From: Ailanthus altissimus
Lineage: Eukaryota > Streptophyta > Magnoliopsida > Sapindales > Simaroubaceae
Assembly: GCA_946807835.1 (NCBI GenBank)
Contig: OX327695.1
Coordinates: 26,270,501-26,334,500, forward strand
Reading direction: 5' to 3'
Length of the DNA stretch: 64,000 nucleotides
Shown: positions 35,932 to 48,445 of the stretch, piece after piece
How the letters are laid out: every line of letters begins with the position of its first letter
How positions within the stretch are numbered: position 1 is the stretch's first letter
Notes under the pieces: model-generated
Told to the model about the DNA's origin: nothing
The model's database searches: none
The model's input: the letters and a program-made list of their open reading frames with translations, nothing else
Translations under genes and position numbers: made by a program

Positions 35932-38900
35932 TGTAGTAACCAATATTCACAATCAGTAAGAATAAGTATTTATATATATATATATATAAATATACATATT
36001 TTATTTGTATGTAGGTGATACTTGATTTATGTATTGTTATTAGTAGTGTTTGTATAGGTTAAGGACATATGATTAGTATTGGGTTTATTTGCAAGACTTT
36101 AGATTTATTTTAGGGACCAAATTGTAATACTTTGAAAGTTTTAAGGGTAAATTTATAAATACAAAAATTAGCCTCTTAGTATAAAAATACACTTTTGAAA
36201 CCCTAATTCACTCATTTTGGTCGAGCTACCCCTTTTAGAGTGAGAAAAGAGAGAAAGAAAGAGGTGAGAAAGAGAAGAAGAAGAAGAAAAAGAAGAAAAA
36301 GAAGAAAAAAAAGTTAGAATTTAAGCTTTAAAAGGTATATTATAACCCTTTCTTAATTTCTTGGTGTTAAATTAGTTAATTCCTTTAAGTTTTGATTTTT
36401 AAAAATATGTAAAATTGAGTATTTGAGGTGTATTTCATAAGATATTGTGAGAATTGATTATGATCTATGTAGATAGCTTAATAAATCATGATGAATTGCA
36501 GAATTTCTGCTTGATAGTCTCTTGATCCAGGAATTTTATAACTTGTTGTGATTCGATTCTGGTTTTTAATTTTGAGTATATGAAATTAGACATGTTTAGA
36601 ATCATTTGAGATTTTGAATCGATTGAAAATTTCAAAAATTGAATTTGTAGTGAATTTACCAAAATGACCATAAAATTCTAGAAATTTTCTGTGTTAACAG
36701 TATGATACAGTGACAAATAATTTTTGATCTACTTAATGATCTTAAAAAATTACGAATTTATGAAATATGATAATTTTATATGTCTAATATGATATACTCA
36801 TAATTGAGAATTTAGATCAATGTGGTTGAATTTTTATGATTTTCTAAAGAGTATCAGCTTATTGCAGTATTTGATTAACAGATTTTTAAAGTTATGAAAT
36901 AAAATAATTTTAAAATACTTTTGGTAGGGATTTTGAAGTGAAATATTTATCATGGATTGAAATATATGTCAAGAGTAATTCTGTGGTAGTTTTGTAATTT
37001 TTGAGTTAGTATCGGATTTTATAAAATTACGAGACTGAATACTGTTCAATAAATATCTTGATCCTGCCAGAATAATAATTTGGATTTGATGGTGTTTATG
37101 AAATGGAATGTGTAGGAATTATGATATAATATTCATATATAAGAAAGATATATGAGTGAAGAAAGATATATTTTGATTTTAGAGTAATTGGACATCATTT
37201 GATGTATTAAAATTTTTTGTTAAATGTAAGTGGTTAGAATGACAGGTTTTGAGAAACTAAGTAATTAGACCAATTCGATGTGATAAGTGCAATATGTGTA
37301 ATTTTGTAAGCTATTTAAAGTGTTTTGTATGAATGTTGAGGCTCATGAAATGATTAAATCTCCATTGATAGGTTAAGGAGATTTAAGCATTGTAGCTGAA
37401 AGTGCTAAGAGGTAAGTATACTAGACTTTTTACTGAAATCACAATAAACATAGTAATTGTTATGTATGATTTTGTAAATGTGGTTAGGAATATGTTTATG
37501 TTATGCTAAAGTATATTTGATATGAAATGTGAAAGACATATATTTATGAATGTGAGCATTGACATTGAGCATGGACATACATGTGTTTTTGAAAGTGAGC
37601 TTTCAAAATAAGATGTGTTTAACAAAGAAAGCTTTTGAAGTGTAATATATCCATGAGAAATATTTTGTATTTTGAGGGTGCTTGAACTCACTATTGACTT
37701 AATAGGCATTTTATGTGATTTGTGGAGCTTTTATGTGTGGCATTGCCTTCGGGATTGGTATATGTTATGTGTTCCGTATGTAGGGAGGATCCTATTGGTA
37801 CCTAAAGGAAGAGTAAGTCATCACATTCGTGTAGTGGCATATTGGTACATGTGAGAGGACTCACCGATGATCAGGGTGAGGTTTGGCTTTTACCTTCGGG
37901 TATGAGCATTATATATGTGTAATTTAAAACCTCACTTGTACTATTCCTCTCATACGGTATGTCACATACAAGTGACATTTGGCTCATTATGTGATATGTG
38001 ATATGTGATGTGTAAGTCCTAATAAGTAGTAGTTGAGTGATGGTATTCCTGTAATATATTTTGAAAGAATGTGTAAGCGCTTACATGACATGTGATTTGA
38101 TGAGATTATGATTTTGATTGATCACAACATATCATACATATGCATTGTGTATATATATGTATTTGTATTTGTATTTAATATATGAAAAACTAGTATGCTT
38201 ACTGAGTTTTATACTCATTATAGTTTATGGTGATTTCAAGTAAATAAGGTACATGTGTGCTTAGTGGATTTGGCAAAGCTTCTGCTGTTCCTTGGGTTCC
38301 ATAAGTTGCTAGGTTGCTGAGTGTTTTATTTGGGGACACGTGGGATAAGATATTTGATCTGTCTCTATTGAATAAATACTTATGTATTATTTTATTGTGT
38401 GTGGTTGGATTTAGTTTAAGTTTCACTACGTGTGGTTATAGATTGATTTTAAGTAAGAATTTGCAATGAATATATTCTGGGCTTCCGGTAACAAAGTTGC
38501 TACTGGTGATGTAGTAGAGTGTTAATCTCTGAGAAAACTTTGCGTATCTTCGGTTTACTAATTGTCCCAGTCATAATTCAATTGCTATAATTCTGAAAGA
38601 AATTAAAATGAATGTTTAAATATTATTGAATGAGTGTAAGTTATGTCATGTATCGGATCTTTTGGGTCTGAGGCGTGACAGACCCGCTACTTATTAGGGT
38701 AGTTAACCTTAATTAGAATTTCATAAAATGCTTACTGAGTTTTATACTTATTATAGTTTATGGTGATTTCAGGTAAATAAGGTACATGTGTGCTTAGTGG
38801 ATTTGGCAAGGCTTCTGTTGTTCCTTGGGTTCCTTAAGTTGCTAGGTTGCTGAGTGTTTCTTTTGGGGACACGTGGGATAAGATATTTAATTTGTCCCTA

Positions 38901-39215
38901 TTGAATAAATACTTATGTATTATTTTATTGTGTGTGGTTGGATTTGGTTTAAGTCACCAAGTGTGGTTATTGATTGATTTTAAGTAAGAATTTGCAATGA
39001 ATATATTCTAGGCTTCTGGTAACAAAGTTGCTACTGGTGACGTAGTAGAGTGTTAATCTGTGAGAAAACTCTGCATATCTCCGGTTTACTGATTGTCCCA
39101 ATCATAATTCAATTGTTATAATTCTAAAAAAAAAAAATTACAATGAATGTTTAAATATTATTGAATGAATGTAAGTAATGTCGTGTGTCAGATCTTTTGG
39201 GTCTAGAGCGTGACA
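35932..39215 (+). mobile_element. Solo LTR with tandem-duplicated 3' part, inserted in the RT-RNase H junction
   Basis: It begins TGTAGTAACC and ends GAGCGTGACA, with flanks CTTGT (35927-35931) and TTTGT (39216-39220). Its removal joins the RT and RNase H reading of the outer element smoothly. A segment of about 485 bases (about 38196-38680) is repeated at about 38729-39215, and both copies end GCGTGACA. A GA-rich stretch lies at 36236-36312. No coding frame. Confidence 0.75.
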
Positions 39216-41338
39216 TTTGTTAAGGACTTCTTTAAGATTGCTGCACCACTTACAAAGTTGACAAAAAAGAAATGTAAAGTTTGAGTGGACTAATGAATAT
39301 GAGGTAGTTTCCAAGAACTTAAAGAGAGATTGACTTCAGCTCTTATTCTCACGCTTTCATCTGGCACCAAATAATTTATAATTTACAGCGATTCTTCTAG
39401 ACAGGGACTAGGTTGTGTATTGATGTAGCATGAAAAGGTGATAATCTATACTTTTAGGTAGCTTAAAAAGCATGAGTTGAATTATCTAACCCATGATTTA
39501 TACTTGGCAGCAGTAGTGTTTGCCTTGAAGATTTGAAGACATTATTTATATGGTGTCATATGTCAAATCCTTAATAATCACAAGAGTTTAAAGTACGTGT
39601 TTATATAAAAAAAAACCTAAATCTGAGATAACGGAGATGGTTAGAGCCAATAAAGGATTATGATTGTACAATTGACTATAATCTAGGCAAGGCGAATGTG
39701 GTAGCAGATGCACTCAACAGGAAGTTTTCTAGATTTTTATCTCATTTGAAAGTGACTTATTTTTTATTATTAGTTGAATTAAGATCGACGGGGGTTGAAT
39801 TGTATATGGATGAGTCTGAAGTTCTTTTAGCACATTTTTAAGTTAGGCTTATGTTGATCGATCAGATTTGAAAGATGTAAAATCAGGATCCTAATATAGT
39901 TAAACTTAAACAATGAGTAAAGAATTGAATGCAGACTAATTTATTGTTGAGAGCTGATAGGATATTAGTTATGGGTAATGGGCTTTGTATTTCGAATAAC
40001 TCAGAGTTAAAGAAGTAGATTTTAAAAGAAGCTCACAGTTCAGTTTATGCTATGCATCCTGATAGCACAAAAATGTATCGTACTCTGAAAGAACATTACT
40101 AGTGGCAAGGTATGAAAAAAGATATTGCAAAGTTTGTATCTCACTGCCTGATTTGTCAACAGGTTAAGGCAAAACATCAGAGGTCAGCAGGATTATCTCA
40201 GCTACTTCTAATTCTTGAGTGGAAGTAACAATATATCACCATTAATGTTGTTGTTGGGCTTTTACATATTCAGAGTGGTTATGATAATGTTTGGGTAATT
40301 GTTGAGTGACTCAAAATCTGCTTATTTTCTACCTTATAAGGTTTCATATTCATTAGAGAAGTTGGCCTACTTGTATGTGCGTGAGATTATATGGTTATAT
40401 AGGGCTTCATTGTCCATTGTATTAGATAGAGATCTTTGATTTACTTCTAGATTTTGGCATAGCTTATAGAAGGTCTTAGGCACTAAGTTAAACTTTAATA
40501 CAGTTTTTCATCATCAAACAGATGGAAAGTAAAAAAAAAAACTATACATATATTAGAGGACTCTCAGAACTTGTGTGTTGTAGCTTAATGGTAACTGGAA
40601 TGATTATTTATCAATGATGAAATTTTTCTACAATAACAGTTATCAATCGAGTATTCAAATGGTGCCTTATGAGGCTTTATACGAAAGAAAATATAGAACT
40701 CTGATTTGTTGAGATGAGGTTAGAGAAAGGAAAAATGTTGGGTCTAGAGATTGTCCAAGTCACTAGTGAGAAGATTAGTATTATAAAAAATAGATTTAAG
40801 ACAGCTTAAGACAAACATAAGAGTTATGCAGATAAATACTGTAGACAACTTGAGTTTGCAATAAGAGACAGAATCTTCTTACGAATTTCTCTATGGAGAG
40901 GTGTACTTTGTTTTGGCAGATAAAGAAAACTGAGTCCTCGATATTTTGGGCCATATGAGATTATAGAGAGAGTTGTTGTGGTTGTTTACTGCTTAACACT
41001 ACTGTTTGAGTTGTCACGAATTCATAATATGTTTCATGTTTCTATGTTGGGAAGTATATACCTAATCCTTCATATATTCTAGATACTCAGCCAATTCAGT
41101 TGAGGGTAAACTTAACCTATGACGAGGAGCTTGTTCAGATATTGGATTATTGCCAGCAAATGCTATGTAATAAAACTATTCCACTTGTTAAAGTCTTATA
41201 GAGGAATCATGTAGTGAAAGAAACTACATGGGAGCGTGAGGATACAGAGCTTAGGATCAGATGAGAGCTCTGTATCCTCATTTGTTTCAGATAGGTACAT
41301 GAATTTCGAGGACGAAATTTTTATAAGAGTGGAGGAGT
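39216..41338 (+). pseudogene. Degenerate RNase H, integrase and chromodomain region of the outer gypsy element
   Basis: With stops ignored: FVKDFFKIAAPLTKLT, then YNLGKANVVADALNRK (RNase H end). The integrase zinc finger follows (MHPDSTKMYRTLKEHY with HCLICQQVKAKHQ), then a decayed core. At the end is NKTIPLVKVL with ETTWERED, a chromodomain-like tail. Many stops and shifts. It ends with the purine-rich tract at about 41327. Confidence 0.82.
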
Positions 41339-42884
41339 TATAATACACGTATTTGTAAGGAGTAACTTTTAGAGAATTAAAAATATTAATTAAGTGGATT
41401 ATATATATGAGATTTGTAAGACACATGGGCTTTAAATAATATACACAGGATTTGATGACGTTTTTAGTAGATTAAATAATAATAATTCAAAGAAAAAAAG
41501 AGAGAGAATAGTGAGTGGTTAGATGGTGGAAGTGTGGAATAAGTGGTGGAAATTTATAATTTGGTCTCGTGGGCGGTTGGATTACTATATAAGGAACTTG
41601 TCTTCAATTCTTTTTATAGAGGAAACCGAGAGCAAATAGAAGTAATTTGAGACAGAAGAAAAAGGAGAATAAAGAAAAACTAAGAGAGAAGGGAAATAAA
41701 AGAAAAGAGAGAGAAAGAATGCCAAAAAAAAGGGAATAAAAGAAAAATTTACAAGAAACAAGATTATATAGTTAAATTTATACTCAATAATTCAATGGGT
41801 AACAATTTTACGATGTTAGAATATTTATATTTTAATATTTATAATACATATAAGTACTAATGATATATTTTTATACCTTATGTTATAGGAGGAGTACTGA
41901 TAGTTGGTAGACCCCAGGATTTAGAACCAACTCAAGATTAGTGTACTTTTGTGAGTGAATAACTATATATATTTTATATGCTTTTAATACAACAATTTAT
42001 GATTTAATTATATGTTATTATATTTATCATGATTTATTTTAGACATAAAAATATTTATGTTATTTAGTATATTCATAAATATTTTTAGAATTTATTATAG
42101 TATAACTTATAATTACATTAGTACAGAAATATTTATTTTAAAATAATTATATTTCCATGATATTATATAATTGTAATTTTTGAACTACTATACGCGTATC
42201 ATCCCATTTAGTGTAGTTGCTTTATGTATGCGTTAGATTAGTTTATTTATTCTACCTGAGCGATATAACATTCTACTGGGTTAGACTAGCTTAAATCCCC
42301 GCTCTACTTATGCGTGAGTTACTTCGCAATGTTAGACCAACTTTTTCCTATGTACAAATTTGGTGTGATTTTCATTATGTATATAGTACATATTTCTAAA
42401 GCTACGTTACATATATTAAGCTTCAGAATAGATTCTATTACAGCTTATGTTTTCAGTATAAGTTTATTTATTTCTCATATACAGTTTCATGATTATTTTA
42501 TATTATAGATTTCTACGTACATTATTTATAGTATTATTTATTATTAAATTATTAGTAGAAGCTATTATTTACAGTGCGTATAAAGTATATAATATTTTTA
42601 TATTTTGTTCACTCACTCAACCACAAGCTCACTATTATTTTTATTTTTTCAAATTACCACAAGAATTTGTGTTGTGTGATAATACTTCACATTGGAGGTT
42701 TGGCTATTACATGTATAGTTACATGAATGCCATAATATCTTGATGTATATTTGTATACACGTGTACACTTTTATTGGGATCCATAGCCTCGTTTCATCAG
42801 ATGAAATTAGTATAAGCATGTTCATTTTATATTATCGCAGGATACACCTTAACTTCCTAAAAGAGCTCGGTTCAGGTTCTGTTA
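41339..42884 (+). repeat. 3' LTR of the outer gypsy element
   Basis: Aligns with 15735-17112 but has an extra purine-rich segment at about 41655-41810. Many substitutions separate the two LTRs, so the insertion is old. Confidence 0.75.
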
Positions 42885-42889
42885 GTCTA

Positions 42890-45857
42890 AATGCCTAAAC
42901 TAGTTTTACTCCGCCTTAAGTATCGGTGCTAGTGTTGTAGTAAGTTTTGAAAAAAATGCCTACTAATGGAGAAATCCTTAAGTGCAAGGGGATTTTATTT
43001 GGCTATAAGTTGTCATTTGTGTATATATAATTGTAATTCCTTTTATTGCGAGAGGTGGTGGTGTTTGGCACAACGTAGAAGCAATGTTAAATATCGTTTT
43101 AGCATATGTCTTTAATTTACGAGATAAAATACTTACAAAGAAGTAAGATAATTCTTAATTAAAAAAAAAACTAAAATATTATTAAAAATTGAATGGAAAA
43201 AGAAACTAAGAATAACAAGCCTAATTATAACTAATGAATTTAACCATAATCTTAATAAGAAAAAGGAAAAATAATCAAATTTTGACTAGGACAAGTTTGT
43301 TTTTTTTTTAACTATAAAATAGACTAAATACTAAATTTTAAATAACACACAAACTAAGACTCCTAATTATATACTAAATAGTATATAACTTCTAATTAAT
43401 CTCGGGTTTTCTGCATCACTTCTCATCTGCTTTGAAAAAAAACTCATCCTCAAGTTTATTAGTAAACAAAGAGGACCGTCAAGATGGTGAAACTTGAAGT
43501 AGATCATTGCATTATTTCTTTGTGGTTCGAACACATAACTATTGTAGGTCATTTTATTTGAAACTAAAAAATAATTAAACTTTATTCTTTTCTTGTCTTT
43601 GGCGACGACTCTTCTAAAAAATTCTTGGAATTTTTTATTGCATGACATATTTATTATTATATCTTTTTTGTCATTCTCCGTGTGTTGCTCGATGTGCAAT
43701 TTAATTGACTCCATCTTTTTTAAGGCTAATTAACTCATATTTTCATATGTTTCTCCTTTAAGAATAATCTTCTTACCTTAACTTGGATTGGTAAAATCAT
43801 ACCAATCATTGGTAGATTTTTTTTTATAAAAAATTTGAGCTTTTTTATACAATCTCAATGATGTTATTAATCTCAATACTCAAATTAAGGACAGTTGATA
43901 TCTCTTCACGTGAAATCTGTGATTTTCTTCAATTTTTTCATAAAGATCATATATAGAATCTCGTGTATATCTTATATCACTTTATTAGAATTAGCAAAAA
44001 ATCTCGTGCATATCTTATATAACTCTATTCAAATCATCAAATATCTCATGCACATCATCAACTTTAAGTACAATCTTTCCATCTATAGTGTTTGATAAAG
44101 TGTTTAACTTAAAAGTTATTTCATCTTCTAAGATTTTGAACAATTCTTCAGACACTTCAGAATTTTCAAAAATAACATTCTCTTTTATAGGAAATACGGA
44201 ACCTTATCAACAGAAAATTTCTTTTGCTTGCATATAATTTTTTAATTTCTTCTTGAATTTTTAAAAAAATTTGTTGCAATTACTCAAACATGTGTTGCAT
44301 CTTCTTTATATTAGATTGCAATGACAATATTTTTATAGATTAATATTTGAATGAGGTATCTCATATTTTAGTTACGATGAAATTGATTTCTTCAATGTTT
44401 GATTCTTTTTTCTTTTCAATTGTGATTCAAATTGTGAGTTTAATTTGACAACATCAAAATAATTATGGATAGTCGCAGATTGTAAAAAAAATATTTCTTT
44501 AATATCAACACGTAATATTCTCAAAAATCCTGTAATTTATTCTGTCTCTTAAAAAAATTCAATTCACACGAGCATGCATGATTCTTATTATAAAATAGAC
44601 TAAGAACTAAATTTTAAATAATACGAATAGAGATTCCTAAATCGTATATAAACTTTTAAATAAACTCGTATTTTTGGGCATATTTTATATCATGTTCTAT
44701 ATCGAATAAAATTAGGTGGATCTTAAGTATATAAGGGTAGATAGACAACATTACTTAAAAGGATAGTCTTTTGAGCTGGCAAGCGCACAACCGCGACAAG
44801 TGGTATGAAAGTAGACCAAAATTCTTATTTATATGTGGACTCTTAAAATCGTTCAATAGAAATTTCTAAAGTGGGTTCTCATGTCTCCAAAAAAATGAAC
44901 ATTATTGGTTATGTAGGCCTTCAAAATTGCCTCAATATAGATTGTCACATGAGTAAGTGAGTCCCCAAGTTTTAGGAAAATGAGTATTATGAGCCAAATA
45001 GGCCCTAAAAAATTTTGTATTTTGAGCTTCAATAAAAATTGTTACGTGGATACTGAAAATCTCATGTTTTGAGCTTTAATAGAAATTGTCACATAGGTAA
45101 TGGTCTTCTAGGCCCGGAGATGGGTAATACAGGCTAAGTTGGCTCATGAGTTTGAATCAAACCATAACAATAGCGTCACATGATTGGGTGAGAGAGAATA
45201 TCAAATTCTATATCAAATAAAAATTAGATAGATCTCAAATATATAAAGACAAGTAGACAATATTACTTAAAAAGTTAGTCTTTTAAAAATGACAAATACT
45301 TGACCCATGATATTTAATAGAGTTATATTTTTTGATATGCGAACTTAATAACTTAATAATATTTTATATTAATAATCTTAAGATATAATAATAATAATTT
45401 TAATCAATGATACATCCATCTATTGATAGTTTAAAAAAAAAAAAAAGACATCTACCTATTGATAGTTAAAAGAAAGGACATTTACTAAAGTTGTTTTGAG
45501 TGCAAGTTCATTGGTGGTAAATATCCATCACGCCTGCAATGTAAGACCTCATATCCATCCGTTTTTTTTGTTCAAAAAAACATTTACTTGAAACGATATA
45601 CATACTATGTAATCCTAAAATACCAGCTTTATTTGAGCTTTGAAGTGCGAATTTTTCATTACATTTCTATTTAAGTAAACATCAACATGTGGGGTTTTGT
45701 TTTGATTGTGTCGAAAATTTGTTAGGATTATAGAAATTAGTGAAATAAATTCATAATCTCCAAAATATTAAGTAACAGATGTCGTTTGTGAAAACTATTT
45801 TTGGTGGGTTAGGTTAGAAAATTCTCGAAATCAATTCATTTTTACATTCGAAGAGAC
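42890..45857. other. AT-rich intergenic region with degenerate repeats; no gene seen
   Basis: Short frames only. Related direct repeats of about 100 bases occur at about 44686-44790 and 45205-45305, separated by several degenerate units containing ATTGTCACAT. The segment around 43360-43730 may be old retroelement sequence, but I cannot name it. Confidence 0.4.
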
Positions 45858-45858
45858 G

Positions 45859-45900
45859 TATATATAAAATAAATTGGGTGACTGGTGATGTATATATAAA
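45859..45900 (+). promoter_or_regulatory. Duplicated TATA boxes of APC10
   Basis: TATATATAAAA at 45859-45869 and TATATATAAA at 45891-45900 lie about 32 bases apart in similar context (AAATTGG follows). Either could place the start of transcription ahead of the ATG at 46024. Confidence 0.5.
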
Positions 45901-46023
45901 ATTGGCTCCTCAATTTCTCTTCAATTCTCGCTTCCCTCAAATTCCTTCACCTGATATTCCATTTCTCACTTCAGTGTATTTTTTTTTTTTGAAAAAAAAG
46001 GAAGAAAAGAAAAGGCAAAGATC

Positions 46024-48445
46024 ATGGCAACAGAGTCATCAGAATCAGAAGAAGAAGGTAAGATCATAGGAGGAGAACAACAGTTAACAATAGATGATGA
46101 TCTTAGAGAAATGGGCAAGAAAGCTGCTTGGAGTGTCAGCTCTTGCAAGCCTGGCAATGGCGTCTCTGCTCTTCGCGACGATAATATCGACACCTATTGG
46201 CAGTAACTTCTCATACACCCTCTCCCTCTTTAATCTCTTCTTTATATAAAAACTCTCAATTCTTTTTCTGTACGTTTTTTAAAATTATATTTGTGGGTTT
46301 TAGATCGGATGGTGCGCAGCCACATTTGGTTAATGTTCAGTTCCAGAAGAAAGTTAAGTTGCAAGTATGTATTGGTTATTTTTCATTTTTATGAAATTTT
46401 TGGGCTTTTCAGTTTGGTTGGTTGATAATGAATTCTGGGATGTGTTTTGCTTTGAAGTTAGTTGTGCTCTACGTGGATTTTAAGCTTGACGAGAGCTATA
46501 CACCTAGTAAAATCTCTATTCGAGCTGGTGATGGTTTCCACAACTTGAAGGTATTTTCTTGTATCTTGTATAAGAACACTCGTTGATGAATGAATCAACT
46601 TTATTAGCAATGTAGGATTTGTTTTATTTTGTTCTCTCTCTATATATATACACTAGTGGACTACGCAGTTCATGGCGAGTAATACTGTCATATGACATTA
46701 TTTAATCAATTCATAAATTTTACACAATTTACGTGTACTACAAAATCTTTACACGCATTCAAGAATTCACCATATAACAAACAATACTATTACGTGATAT
46801 TATTTAATTAATTTACGTGATATTATTTAATTAATTTATAATTTTTACATAATTCACATATACTATAAAATTTTACTATATGTTTAGATGTTTACCCTAT
46901 AATAAGTTACGTAATTTATTAGAATAAAACTCTTATCTGTATTTATATATTTTGAGAGTTAGTTTGGTTGATACGTGTCTACTATTGAAAATGGTTTTAG
47001 GAGATAAAAACTGTTGAACTCGTCAAGCCAACTGGGTGGGCTTGACGTAATTTACTAGAATAAAACTCTATCTGTATTTATATATTTTGAGAGTTAGTTT
47101 GGTTGATGCGAGTCTACTATTGAAAATGGTTTTAGGAGATAAAAACTGTTGAACTCGTCAAGCCAACTGGGTGGGTCTATATATCATTATCTGGAAATGA
47201 TCCCAGGTAAGCGCTGAGTGCATTATTTTCTGTTCTGTTTATGCTGCTGCACTTAGTGAGTAGTTCAATGTCAATCTGCATTGTATCCTGTTGGCTCATG
47301 CTGTTGCTCTTAGTGAGTAGGTCAATATCAATCTTGCTATATCATGTTAGGTTCTTTCATGTTAATTTTACAGTAGATAATATATCTAATTCCATTGTGC
47401 TTTCTTGTATCATTTCCTTTGTACTAAAAAACTTGATACTTGACTAACTGGAAACCTGTGAACAGACAGGAGTTTATACGTGGATGGTGTATAAATTTAC
47501 CATTCTATACCATTTAGCTAATCTCCATATCAACCATTTTCGGGAATGCAATCAGAATTTTTTGCAAAGCCTAATTTTAGTTAGCTTTTCCATTAGAACT
47601 GATGGTTAGTAGTTGCTGGCTCTAGGTAATCATTAGTTGTAGAAGTGTAATCAGTGATAGCTTTGGCACAAAAACCTCTGAACCTGAGGATAGTTTTCTA
47701 CCATCTTGTGATCAAACTTAGGATTTTCAAAATCCAACTGTGGCTTCTCCCATATATCCTTATATGATATCCGGAAAGAAATGATGCCATTGCTTGTATT
47801 TCAACAAACTTTTGACACAATCTGGTCTGTTATGTGTTTTGTTTTAGGTCCTAAGGGAAGATGTTATCTGCACACTTTCTGGCACGTCTCTCTACTTTAA
47901 GCCTGATCAACAGTAACACAATGAAATACAATTATAGATATGAAGAAATAAAACAATGTTCCGTTTCTGTTTGGAATTCTTTTTCTATCCGGTTTATATG
48001 TGTTGACCGTAATGCATGTAGCCTTGATGCTAAAGAGTTGCTAGTGAAATTGAATAGCTTGCAATTGAATCATGAGATATCTGAGATTGCCCATTTCGGA
48101 CAATCTTGTTTGACTTCGTATGTTCTTTTGCCCTTGAACTTTTAAGTTTTCAGCTCCTTTTCACCTGAAACGGCAGGGAAACTTTTGTCAATACTTTTAT
48201 GTTGCAAATTGCTGTGTTGTCAAACCACCTTATTGGGACGGATACTCACGTGCGCCAGATCAAGATATATGGGCCTCGACCGTGCGTCTGCTTCCTCATT
48301 TCTTTATCTCTTTTCTGTTACTGATACCCACTGAGTAATGCTCTATCTTCAATTTTCTTTAATGCTTTGTTTCAGGAACCCTATTCCGCATCAACAATTT
48401 CAGTTTACTTCAAGGGAATTTATCACTTATTCTATGGTAAGGTGA
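46024..48445 (+). CDS. APC10: Anaphase-promoting complex subunit 10 (six exons)
   Basis: Inferred exons are 46024-46202, 46304-46364, 46458-46550, 47136-47206, 48177-48281 and 48376-48445. The spliced frame is 192 aa, the exact length of plant APC10 as I remember it. It is almost entirely one DOC domain: [66 protein letters not shown] and [16 protein letters not shown]10 is the substrate co-receptor of the anaphase-promoting complex: with Cdc20/Cdh1 activators it binds D-box degrons and so drives cell-cycle proteolysis. The exon-1 splice rebuilds Gln60 from CA|A. An extra partial copy of exon 4 lies in intron 3 (47001-47046). Ends FITYSMVR with stop at 48443-48445. Confidence 0.95.
46911..47175 (+). 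repeat. Tandem duplication containing a decoy copy of APC10 exon 4
   Basis: Units of about 136 bases (46911-47046) and about 129 bases (47047-47175) are nearly identical. Each has TTTTAG followed by GAGATAAAAACTGTTGAAC. The second copy continues into the full exon 4. The first stops after GGGTGGGCTTGAC and would give Trp-Ala-stop if spliced in. Confidence 0.88.

Larger units (their letters stand above)
15731..42884 (+). mobile_element. Old Ty3/gypsy (chromovirus, Tekay-like) retrotransposon, broken and multiply nested
   Basis: The outer element has related LTRs at 15731-17112 and about 41339-42884, an initiator-Met primer site at 17116-17127 and a purine-rich tract at about 41327-41337. Between insertions the gag, protease, RT, RNase H, integrase and chromodomain-like regions appear in the right order on the + strand, each with many stops. 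The final coding motif (FEDEIF, from GAATTTCGAGGACGAAATTT) just before the 3' LTR is typical of plant chromoviruses. Removing the insertions (18053-20088, 20392-32822, 32926 to about 35003, 35932-39215) leaves about 7.3 kb, a normal length. GTCTA occurs at 15726-15730 and 42885-42889, a possible target duplication. Confidence 0.85.

Noticed and set aside
43367..43714. 115-aa frame on the - strand
   Set aside because: No domain, biased composition, within a repeat-like AT-rich region; no splice or promoter support.
47861..48145. 94-aa frame inside APC10
   Set aside because: It lies in intron 4, has no recognisable domain and runs between well-supported exons.
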